From contig OZ020517.1 in assembly GCA_963971425.1 (NCBI GenBank), positions 16,272,904-16,336,903 on the forward strand: 64,000 nt of DNA. Direction: 5' to 3'. The notes below the pieces were generated by a model. That model ran no database searches and was not told where the DNA came from. It saw nothing but the letters and a program-made list of their open reading frames with translations. Shown one piece after another: positions 54,784-64,000 of the stretch. The position numbers and the translations under genes are program-made. Origin of the DNA: Bryoerythrophyllum caledonicum. Its lineage: Eukaryota > Streptophyta > Bryopsida > Pottiales > Pottiaceae. Numbering within the stretch: position 1 is the first letter of the stretch; each line of letters begins with the position of its first letter.

Positions 54784-56705
54784 CTAAATGCTGAAGCAGG
54801 AAAAGTTGAGGCTCTTCTTCCAGAGCTTCGACTTGAACGCCAGCTCCGGCCCAACCAGCGCCGCAACGTGCGCCACGATCGCCTCATACGCTACCGGGCT
54901 GTTGATGTGAATATACATCTCCAGCGACTTCAAGCTCGGCCTCAGCAGGACCTGCAAAATGGCCACACACGCCTCCAAGTGCTGCGGAATCATGTGCACA
55001 ATGAGGCGGCTGAAGGGCGGCCAGTTTTGCACGGTGTGGAGCTCCTCCAGGTTCACTTCCATGGCGTGCCACAAACCAGGTCCGATGTTGAGCACGGAGA
55101 GCTTCTGACAGAGGAGGAGGTTCTTCAACGTGGGGAGCTCCAGAGACGGTTTTGAGCACCCCCAACCACTTGCCATCCTCGCCGAGAGCCATGCAGGGGA
55201 TGTCCAGGAACAGCTTCGCCAGCGCCTGATTCGCTAGTGCCAGCAAGCGCCACAGCGTAGCGAAGCTGGTGGCGCCGTAGAGAACCTCCTGCAGGTTGAG
55301 CAGGTTGCCCGAGAGCTCCACCCGGTTGGCGGCGTCCTTGACCTCCAGGTTGAACGCCATGTGCTTGAGCGAGGTGCGGAGATGCTGAGATGCTCCGGGC
55401 ACGTGATCTTGAGCTGGAGCTTGACCAGGCTCGGGAGGTCGATGGTGATGGCCTTGGCCACGGTGGACAGGCCCAGGCAGAGGACCTTCATGTGGGGGAA
55501 GTCCAGGGTGCCGTGCGCCACGCCGAACACGCCCAGGAGCGCCAGCGTCGTCAGGTTGCGCATGTGCGCGTTGATGTGCTGGAGCGCGTCCGCGGTCACC
55601 TTCACGCAGCGCAGCGTGAAGCTGCACATGCGCGGCATGTCCTCCAGGTCGCTCGAGTCGATGAACATGTTGCGCAGGTCCAGCGTCTTGAGCACCTTGC
55701 CTGGAGAAAGGGCAGATCGAAAATCAACACTACACGGCTTGAACATGTGCTCTCACGCAAAGTTGTTTGAATAAAACACCTCCTGTTTTACTCCTCCATA
55801 TTCACTCCAGATCAACAGAAGAGCTTGGTGGTCTGTCGCTTAGAATGCTTTCATTCAATCGATGGAAGAACCTGGCGGTCTCGAAACTCACCTCAAAGTA
55901 GCCATAGCTATCCTTCAAAGAGAAAAATAAGTTTCAACCCTGATTCATCAGAGGCTCTTCCATCGATTGAATGAAAGCATTCTAAGCGACAGACCACCAA
56001 GCTCTTCTGTTGATCTGGAGTGAATATGGAAATGTAAAAACAGGAGGTGTCTTATAGAAACAACTCTACTTGTATTCAGAAAATGCATCAACCAACTCAC
56101 AATTCTGCGACAAGATCTGGAGAATGGACGTCCGCCGCATGATCGCCTGCTGTCCATAGTCCACAATACACAGATGCTGCAGGCTCCCCTGCACCGACGG
56201 CACCCAGCGCATGAGATGGAACGGGTCACTCAGCCAGAAATCCGTGGCGCCGCCGCTCCAGCACGGGCACCGTCTTGCTCTGCAGCGGGCTCTCGATCTC
56301 GATCCGGAGCTGCTGCAGACACGGCTTCTCCCGCACGAACTCCACCACCACGTCGCGGAACACCAGAAAACTGGCCTCGTCTCCGGACGAGGACCCCTCA
56401 TCGGACGAGGACCCCTCATCATCGGCGATGGCCTGGGATGATGTGGTGCCTTCTGTTTTGCTGTCGTGAAGGCCGCTGCCGACGCGTACGTGGTCGTGGT
56501 AGCGGTTGAGGCACACGAGGCGCGCGGAGCGTACGCGGCGGGCGGCGTCGCGGAAGGCGCGGCAGGCGCAGGAGGCCGTGGCGATGGCGAGCGCGTTCTC
56601 CAGGCGGTTGATGATCTCCTCCACCAGGGATTGCGAGAGCGCCGCCAGCAGCGACGCGGAGGGCGACGCGGCGGCGATGGCCTGCATCTGTGACCTCGCA
56701 AGCAT
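54784..56705 (-). pseudogene. F-box/LRR-like gene, broken by several frameshifts
   Basis: Exon 1 (56,705 to about 56,085) encodes an F-box-like N-terminus (SLVEEIINRLENALAIA, then CACRAFRDAARRV), an acidic DDEGSSSDEGSSSGDE linker and VVEFVREKPCLQQLRIEIES. It shifts frame near 56,245; the next frame gives FWLSDPFHLMRWVPSVQGSL and HLCIVDYGQQ. Exon 2 starts at 55,700 after a good acceptor (ctttctccag) with GKVLKTLDLRNMFID and NLTTLALLGVFG, LRR-like. An 8 bp tandem duplication (gagatgct at 55,379-55,394) shifts the frame again, and a third shift lies near 55,155. The last frame ends KKSLNFSCFSI. F-box proteins are substrate adaptors of SCF ubiquitin ligases. Here no intact product is possible, unless some shifts are sequence errors; the 8 bp duplication is not a typical one. 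Confidence 0.75.
55763..56063. repeat. Near-perfect 108 bp inverted repeat in the F-box pseudogene intron
   Basis: Arms 55,763-55,871 and 55,954-56,063 are about 95% identical in reverse (gcttagaatgctttcattca and its inverse). The spacer is 82 bp. The stem would be transcribed if the locus is. Confidence 0.9.
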
Positions 56706-56719
56706 AAGAATCTGCTATC

Positions 56720-57940
56720 TTCCTCCACCCCACATGCTTTGTTTTTACACACCTTCCACACATAAACCAAGTGCTATCCATCTACTACCAAAGATTCACA
56801 CGCGCTTTATTTCCACACGCCTTCTCACATGAACCAGGACCAAAAAACCTCATTAACTCGGCTTGATTTCCGGATGGCTGAAATGCAACAAAGCTTCAAG
56901 TAGGCCAAATCCTCAAAAATCCGGGTAAAATTCCCAAGTGACTGAACTGTATTAAAAAATAAATTAAAATAAAAGTGTCAAGCACCAAACAGGTTAGTCG
57001 TCAGAAGGTCACAATATTCTACATGTATGGTGTCGTATTCGAAAATGATAAGGTTCACATATTGAAATGACCTCCACATAAAACCCAATCCAAAAGTGTG
57101 AGTCTCGCTAAACTTTGATACATTTTTTTGTAAACTTCAAGGCCCATTGGTTGCAGAACTCAACAAGTGCCAAGGTTAAACCCTCACGAACCCAGCCAAA
57201 GTTTCAGTAATCGCCTGAGATGCGACAAAGCTCGAAAGAAGAAACCCTCACAAACCTCGCTGCAGATTGAAGTGTGACAAGATACAGAAACAAGCACTAA
57301 ATCCTCCTTACATTCGAAAAGTAGGTAAAGCCCTCAGCCTCACAAACTGGACTCAAAAACCAAGTGGCAAGCAGGTTAATCCTCACAAACACCGGAGAGG
57401 CAAGAGCCCACTACCTTGCAAGCGAGTGACGTGAGTTGCCTGATGAACTCCAATCTATCGGTGAACCTAGTGACAAACCAGACCCAAACTGATAACTCTC
57501 GGAGATGGTTCATTGACTTACCTCTCAGCCACACACAGCTTGAGACGACCATTGCCCTCCCAGCCGGAGCTCCGCCGGTCTTGCCATGTGCGCTGGGTGC
57601 TGCTGCTACTCCCCCTCATGGGACGCCATTGCAAGGACCCCTTCCCGGAAACCAACTACTGAATTGCATCAACGGGGGGTGGAGGGAGTCAAACCAAGTG
57701 ATCATGTCAAAGCTGAGCACGTCAAAGTTGAGGTTGGTAGGGTTTGGAGATGGCGATGCGCTCCATTGCAGTATTGTACTCCATTCTACTGTGCCATGTG
57801 CTTGTGGATGGTTTGACTCACCGACAGACAGAGAGTGGGTTGGGTGGGTGGGTGGGGTCATTACCGACCGTGCGACTTCAACTAAGAGCATCTCCACCCC
57901 GCCACTGCTTCCCGGCAAATAGGCCAGAATGGAGTGGCGA
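56720..57940. other. No gene seen; one M1 module
   Basis: A reverse copy of module M1 lies at about 56,980-57,130 (ccaatccaaaagtgtgagtc). The GC-richer part from 57,416 to 57,922 is open in several frames without a recognisable domain. Confidence 0.45.
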
Positions 57941-57951
57941 GTTTATACTAA

Positions 57952-58365
57952 GGGCCGCTTTACACTATGGTGGAGAAGTTCAATGGTCAAGAATTCAAGG
58001 GAAATGGAGCAATATGATTGGAGAAAAAATTGTTCTTCACCGGATTGGGTTTACACTACGGCCAAGACTTGACTGGTGGAGAACTTCAAGCATGGGTGGA
58101 GAACTTCAAGCATGGATGAAAACATGACATGGCCGCATATGTGGCAAAACTTTTTTGAAGAGTTCTTCTCCGGTGGGCTCGTTTCTTGTCCGGCCTCAAA
58201 CCCTCGGACAAGAAACCAACCCACCGGAGAAGAGCAACTTCTTCATGCATTACTTTATTCTGTTTTTGTCTTGTCCAACATCCACCGCTCGCCTCAAATA
58301 ACCATGTCTTGGCCGAGACTTCTTAACCGGTCGGTGGAGTTCTCCACCATCGTATAAAACCCCCC
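57952..58365. mobile_element. Harbinger-like MITE with an internal hairpin
   Basis: The left end gggccgctttacactatggt and the inverse of the right end (ggggggttttatacgatggt) are imperfect TIRs over 414 bp. TAA precedes and TTA follows, compatible with a diverged TWA duplication. A 29 bp near-perfect stem (58,164-58,192 with 58,205-58,233) and a 21 bp tandem (gtggagaacttcaagcatgg, 58,076-58,117) lie inside. Confidence 0.7.
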
Positions 58366-58378
58366 TTAGGGTTTACTT

Positions 58379-59322
58379 GGGGCCGAATTGAGTGCCGCCC
58401 GGAACTGTCCAAGTTTCAACCAATAGGGTCCCTCAATCTCTCAAAATCAAACCGAAGAGCTTTATTCTTGTGGCCGGCTTGAACTACATTTCATCCTACG
58501 TGTCGCCTTAGATGGCATGGTTTTGGCGCCAAACCTTCCGGCCCCAAGGGAGCAATCGGGACGAGGTTTGGGGTGGCCCAAACTCCCATCTAGGGCCGGA
58601 TTAAGTTCCTCCGTTGGATCCTTCAAATTGCTACCGTTATTTAGTAAAATTTATTTTTAAAAAAATTTAATTTTTTTTTTGAAAGAATAATTATTATTTC
58701 TGAAAAAATAATTTTTTATTTTGAAAAAAAAAATTGAATTTTTATTTTAATTTTAATTTTGAAAAAGTAAAAATACTCCTTCCTTATGGATATGCACCCA
58801 AAAAAAGGGATCTGGTCAAATAAAGTAAATAAAACTCTTTTTTCCAATAGTCAAAATAGGAAGAGGAATTAGAAGTTGCATATATATGAAAAAAAAACTC
58901 TCTTTTATTTTAGACCTATCAAAAATAAGAGAAAAGGGGAAAAAATCATGAAAATATAAAAAAATCTCTTATTTTATTATTATTTTTAAATGTAGTAAAG
59001 AAAGAAAACATATAAAGTAAATATATGAAACATATTTTTCTTTAAACTAGGAAAGAAACAAAGACAAAATCTTGACACATGTGCTTCTATAATTTTTAGT
59101 TGAGCCTTATGAAAATCTAAGACACTTTAATATTGGAAATTTAGCCCTAGAATCCGGCCCCAACACTTTACATTATCTAGGGCCAAGATGATAAATTTGA
59201 AATTGATGAATTTGAAATCCAGCCCTAGAATCCGGCCTCAATGCTTTACATTATATGGGGCCGGATTGAAGGCAAATCCGGTTGGCCTTCCATCCAAATC
59301 TAGGCCTAATGTAATCCGGCCC
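58379..59322. mobile_element. Non-coding element with gggccggatt-type ends
   Basis: The left end ggggccgaattgag and the inverse of the right end (gggccggattacat) resemble each other. The motif gggccgga recurs inside, and a block (ccctagaatccggcc then tttacattat) is tandemly duplicated at about 59,143 and 59,223. The middle is extremely A/T-rich. No ORF; superfamily unknown. Confidence 0.5.
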
Positions 59323-59365
59323 TTAGTTCATACTGTAAAGGTGGTTCATTCTATACTGTAATGTA

Positions 59366-61265
59366 CCCTTGAGTAAGTATACATACTTTTTCTTGTGTAC
59401 AATACATTTCCGTTTTGTTGCCAACTTCAGCACCCTCCCTAGGGCTAGAAAATCACTAATTTACCATGAATTTTTTTGGTATGATCCCACCTCTATGTTG
59501 ACAACATGTATACCAAATTTCAAAGCAAGAAGATGGATGCAAACAAAGTTATTCAAAAGCTACCAACATGTATAGCTATGAGAATAGTTTTAGAGCTACC
59601 AACTTTGACACCCTCCCTTTTCCCATGGAAATTTTGGCATGAGACCACCTCTATGTTGATTACATGTGTGAAAAATTTCAATTCCAAAAGATCCACATAG
59701 AAAGATAATATTCAAAATCTATCAACAAGTGTAGTTGTGAGAGAAATTCCACTCCTGCCAACTTTGACACACTTCCAAGGATTGATTTTTTTTTTTTGCC
59801 CATATGATTTTTGACATGAAACTACCTCTATGTTGATTACATATGTGCCATATTTGAAGGCCAAAATACCTACACAACAAATGGTTTTTGAAATCTACAA
59901 ACATGTGTAGTTGTGAGAAAACATTTTAGTCCTGCCAATTTTGACATCCTCCCATGGATTGAATTATTCTCTTTTTTCCAATAAATTTTTGGACATGAGA
60001 CCATCTCTATGTTGGTTATATGTGTGCTTAATTTTATGTCCAATAGATTCTCAAAAGAAAACAAAAATCAAATTTTACAAACATGCATAGTTGTAAGAAA
60101 CAGTCACAGAAACCATTTCACTACTGCCAACTCTGGCACCCTCCCTAGGGCTAATTTTTTGTTAATTTAACATGAAAGTTTTGGCACAAGATCATCTCTA
60201 TGTTGACAACATGTGTGCCAAAACTCACAGCCAGAAGATGAATACAAAAAAAGTTATTCCAAATTGTTTCTCATAGTTACACATGTTGGTAGATTTTGAA
60301 TAATTTTTTTGTATTCATCTTCTGACATTGAAATTTTGCACACATGTTGTCAACATAGAGATAATCTTATGCTAAAAATATCACAATGAACTAAAAACAA
60401 ATCAGTCCTAGAGAGGGTATCAAACTTGGCACTTATGAAAGGCTCACAACTACACATGTTGGTAGATTTTGTATATCTTTTTTGGTATCCATCTTCTAGC
60501 TTTGAAATCTCGCACACATATTGTCAACATAGAGGTGATTTTGTACCAAAAATTTCATGGTAAATTAACAATATTTCAGCCCTTAGAGGCGGTTTACACT
60601 ACAGACCAAGAGCCGTGACCAAGGAAAATGGATTAATTCCATGGTCACACTTCCATGGTCACACTTCACAAAAATGTAATTTTTAAAGCCCTTGGGCCTC
60701 TCACTAAGTGTAAACCAAACTTGGACCGGGAGGAATGACCATGTACTAAAAAGTGGGCTTGTTGATTTTTTTAATGAATGCCTAGAAAGGGCAGTTTTGC
60801 CTTAAAAATGAAGAAAAAAAACAAGCCAAAAAGACAAAAGGGTGGCCGCCATTGTGTCTACAGTAACGTTGGGCCCCCTTAAAACAAAAAAAAAACAAAA
60901 AAAACAAAAAAAAAATTTAAAAATAATAAAACGGCATTTGAGGCCCATGGTCTCCTCGTTCAGCAATGAGAGAACCCTTGTTGCCTCTCTCGCCGCAAAA
61001 TCCGGGGGACCCTTCAACATTATCCACTAGGCATAATTCTAGGCCTTTTCACGACCTTAGATCCTTTGGTCACTTTTCTTTTTTCCTCGTAGTGTAAATC
61101 CAAGTCATCCCGGGACGAGTTAATGGAGCCAATCACAAATTTTAGAGGTGCATGGGACGAGTTCTTGGTCCGTAGTGTAAACGGCCCCTTAGGAGGGTGT
61201 CAAAGTTGGCAGCAAAATAAAAACGTATTGTACACACGTAAAAAGTACGTATGCTTATTGAAGAG
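59366..61265. mobile_element. Non-autonomous relative of the Tc1-type element, with nested MITE
   Basis: Ends are cccttgagtaagtatacata on the left and, inverted, ctcttcaataagcatacgta on the right, flanked by TA at 59,364-59,365 and 61,266-61,267. Inside are at least five directly repeated units with the gccaactttgacaccctcc core (about 59,420, 59,599, 59,757, 59,934 and 60,126). Inverted units follow near 60,410 and at the right end. No transposase. The core is shared with the autonomous element at 3,211-5,991, but the terminal bases differ, so it is a cousin and not a direct deletion. Confidence 0.82.
60586..61188. mobile_element. Harbinger-like MITE nested in the mariner-like element
   Basis: The left end gaggcggtttacactacaga and the inverse of the right end (ggggccgtttacactacgga) match at 17 of 20 bases. 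It is flanked by TTA at 60,583-60,585 and 61,189-61,191, and is 603 bp long. It splits the right-hand gggtgtcaaagttggc motif block of its host element. No transposase ORF; A-rich low-complexity part near 60,885-60,930. Confidence 0.88.
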
Positions 61266-61345
61266 TATTGTACAACACACATACATTAATTTGAAAAAAT
61301 CTAAGGCACGACTAGAAGTGTTATTTATTAACCCTTCAACCCTTA

Positions 61346-62403
61346 ACCCTTAAATGTCAAAAGGTGTCATTGGTGCCTACAACATTCTACATGTATGGTG
61401 TCATATTTGAACATGATAAGGTTCAGATAATAAAATGACCTCCAAATAAAGAATGTTAGTTGAAGAATCTCCAATCCAAAGGTGTAAGTCTTGCTAAACT
61501 TTAGTACATATTTTGTATTCTAGAGAGGAAAATATGTGCCTGTATATACAATTTCCGACTAACATTTAAGGATTAACCTTTAAACGTTAATCGGGAACCG
61601 TATATATAGGAATGTATTTACTTTGTAGAGTATTAAAAAATGTATTAATTTTTAGCAAGACTTACACCTTTGGATTAAGAATTCATCAACTAACATCTTT
61701 TATTTGGAGGTCATTTGATTATCTAAACCTTATCATGTTCAATATGACATGTTAGGATCGGTGCATGGAGGCGTTTGTATAGGTGGTTTCCGGTTAGAAA
61801 CCACCTAGGGAGTTGTGGAGTTACCGGAAGGCTTACAACTTAGCTCTAATTAGTGATTAGGGTTAGGATTTGTGTCGTGTGACGACTAGGTCAATGGTGG
61901 TGTCTTTTGACACCTCATTTGGGACTTGGAGCCCAAATGACCTCGATGTGTGGTTGAGGGAGAGTCGTCTTTTTCAGTTGAGTCTTCTACGTGAGGAGGT
62001 GAGGGTGTGTGCATGTTGCACATCATTAGCCTCATCAATATCATGCTTTCATTCTTTTAGAGTGGCATGGACTTGACTTATTGTGAATTGTGAGTGTTTT
62101 GCACTTATTTACTAGTAAAAGAATCGTTGTAGACCAATTACCAAATGTTGTGGTTTGGATATTCATTTCTTTTTCCTTAGCCTAAGTTGCTAAGTAGTTG
62201 ATAGATTCTTTTGAAAACTAATGTTTTCATTGTTTACGGAGGCAACAATGATAGTTTACTCACCATTGCTTCAAGTTTGTTGCTCATTGTGCGATCTCAC
62301 ATGTTGGCACAATGTTATCTTTGCACGATGTGTTTGTGCACGACAGTCATCACACATGTAGAATATTGTGGCCACCAGTGAGACCTTCTGACAATTGAGG
62401 GTT
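61346..62403. mobile_element. Foldback M1 element split by an insertion
   Basis: Module M1 in reverse (about 61,346-61,560) faces module M1 forward (about 61,590-61,749, resuming at about 62,350-62,403). The forward arm is interrupted by a 600 bp block at 61,750-62,349. Matching outer ends read gacaattgaggg and, inverted, gacatttaaggg. Confidence 0.75.
61750..62349. mobile_element. Probable solo LTR, fossil
   Basis: A 600 bp block starts tgttagga and ends agtca, i.e. TG...CA, and is flanked by tgaca and tcaca (4 of 5 matching). It sits inside the forward arm of a foldback M1 element whose two halves resume on either side. No internal retroelement genes remain, as expected after recombination between LTRs. 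Family and strand unknown; the clean insertion edges suggest moderate age. Confidence 0.5.
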
Positions 62404-62414
62404 ACAAGTCAATG

Positions 62415-63010
62415 AGGGACCATATATATGATCATGTATTTTACTCTTAACATAGAAAAAATGTATTATGATTTAGTAAGACATACACCTTTGGATTCGA
62501 GATTCTTCAACTAATATCTTTCATTTGGAGGTAATTTCAATATCTGAACCTTATCATTTCTAAATACAACACCATACATGTAGAATACATGACCATTTTG
62601 CAACTTCTCAAGCTTGGAGTAGGTGCACTAATGATGTAAATTAAAATTGTCATGTGTCATTGGATCAGGTTCAATATAAATACAAACTTTTATAGCTATC
62701 GTATACATCAATTCTTACATCTTGTATGACAAATACACAAAAACCATCATGTTGCAACCCAAATGTGGCTTCTCAAACCTTCAAGGATTAAACGTTAGAA
62801 GGTGCCATGGATGGCCATTGAATTCTAAATATATGGTGTGGTACTTGAACATGATAAGGTTCACATATTGAAATGCCCTCCACATGAAACATGCTAGTTG
62901 AAGAAACTTCAATCCAAACGTGTAAATTTTGCTAAACTTTATTCCATTTTCCGTATTCTACCAAGTAAAATACGTGCTTATATGGTTCCTGACTAACGAA
63001 AAAAAGTTAA
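62415..63010. mobile_element. Second foldback M1 element
   Basis: Forward module (from about 62,415, gaccatatatatgatcatg) and reverse module (to about 63,000) pair over about 165 bp at their outer ends, with words catacacctttggattcgag and its inverse. No ORF. Confidence 0.72.
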
Positions 63011-63189
63011 TCCTCAAAGGATGAGATGTCCATAGGTGGTCACTGCTCAAGTAATTTGCAAAATTTGGAGGACCGATACTTCATCTATGTTTGATCCTCA
63101 GCCTAACTTAAGTTCCTTGAATCCAAGCGCTTCCAACTTAACTTTGCTTTCTTGAGGTAGAAAAACATTAAAAATAAAAGGTGCATTAC

Positions 63190-64000
63190 CTCAGTTTTTG
63201 TCTTTATTTAAGTAAAACAATGAAAGTTTTACAAAAAGATGCCTAGAATCTTCAACTCCTCCTAGTGTGTGAAATCTTTGCACTATAGAAGGTAATTTTG
63301 ATGTAAAATCTCAAAAAAACTTAATACATTGATTACTTGGGTACAAAACCTCAAATTTTTTTAGGAGCTTTGTAATGTGCCCAAATTGCCTACCTTTCTA
63401 CAAAAATTGATGAAAAAATTATGGTATTTAAAACTGCTTCAAGTACCATAATTATTTCATCAAATGCTGAATTTATATATGTTTTTCTAAAAAAAATCCT
63501 CCGACGCACAAAGCGTTTGAAAGTACCCATTGACATTAATTCCTAGTTTTCTTTTACAATTTCACACCAAAAACACTTCAAAAATGTTGATTCTAGTTCA
63601 ATGGGTAAGGAAGGAAAACAAAACATTTATCTGTAGTTCTAACCATTATAATTTTACCTCACGAATTGAAAAATTCTAGTATTGGAAGTAGAGAAAATGC
63701 TTCATAATCTTCCCAACGTCAAATGGATTTGCAAACTTTGACTTCATTTGATGTCAAAATTTTGCACTACACAAGGGCTAGATTTATTACCATCATGTCA
63801 ATCATGATATCAATTACTAGCGGCCCAAACCCATTGTTAGAGGTAGAGAAGGAGTGTAGCATTTTCAAAAATACCATGCAAAGAGTGAAGGTTCAAAAAC
63901 TGCCAAATTGCATTTTATAATTTTTGTGAACTTAATATGTTTTAGAAATAAAATCCAAGCGATCAATGACAGATTTGCATTTTGTAGTGGAAAAATAAAA
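63190..64000. repeat. Dispersed AT-rich repeats to the window end
   Basis: 63,190-63,430 matches 34,370-34,600. 63,610-64,000 matches the module seen at 8,230-8,760 and 11,770-12,170 (gaggtagagaaggagtgtag). No gene seen. Confidence 0.6.

Noticed and set aside
56066-56832. Arg/Pro-rich frames overlapping the F-box exon
   Set aside because: Out-of-frame readings of the GC-rich exon; only one frame has the F-box pattern.
57416-57922. 168-codon open frame
   Set aside because: No domain, mixed composition, competing open frames on both strands and no splice or promoter context.
59420-60600. Regularly spaced repeats suggesting a CRISPR array
   Set aside because: Units are about 180 bp, related over their full length, orientation flips mid-array, and the context is a TA-flanked transposon in a eukaryote.

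Overview
The window looks like nuclear DNA of a land plant, most likely a seed-free lineage (inference, not proven). It carries a GH13 alpha-amylase of plant type behind a plastid-type leader, a plant-style SEC14/CRAL-TRIO gene, a mitochondrial NDUFAF3 homologue and an F-box/LRR relic. All have GC-rich exons, short GT-AG introns and AT-rich, repeat-filled surroundings. Telo-box-like aaccctagccgcc repeats also occur. Gene density is low: three genes look whole, all interrupted by introns.

Layout. 1-1,400: edge of an unrecognised ORF, then a GA tract and GC-rich minisatellites. 1,456-15,219: two 1.15-1.2 kb inverted arms, each with the same promoter and outward-facing ORF. Between them have landed a whole Tc1/mariner-type DNA transposon (3,211-5,991) and a 7 kb internally deleted copy (6,116-13,166) of a second transposon. 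15,300-24,300: a decayed AAA-ATPase fragment (ATAD2/YTA7-like), foldback elements and dispersed repeats. 24,775-26,605: SEC14/CRAL-TRIO gene (+, 5 coding exons, 318 aa). 27,804-31,800: plastid-type alpha-amylase (-, 5 coding exons, 598 aa), convergent with SEC14. 35,250-36,900: 5'-truncated LINE with an RNase H domain. 38,153-48,156: a 10 kb TIR transposon with TAA target duplication and two divergently oriented gene regions, one encoding a DUF7869-type protein. 48,862-49,200: CACTA-ended MITE. 50,657-52,932: NDUFAF3 (-, 6 small exons, 165 aa). 54,458-54,648: a 190 bp GA tract. 54,784-56,705: F-box/LRR pseudogene with an intronic hairpin. 57,950-64,000: nested MITEs, including a Harbinger-like element inside a mariner-like element and a probable solo LTR inside a foldback element.

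The host genes do not form a pathway: lipid transfer/membrane traffic, starch breakdown and respiratory complex I assembly lie side by side by chance. The strongest lead for something undescribed is the 10 kb two-gene DUF7869 transposon and its 7 kb derivative, which carries about 2.4 kb of unrelated GC-rich, plant-promoter-like DNA. The Tc1-type element is also notable: it has DD34E spacing and multi-unit subterminal repeats, and in both this element and the DUF7869 protein a predicted catalytic Asp reads Asn.
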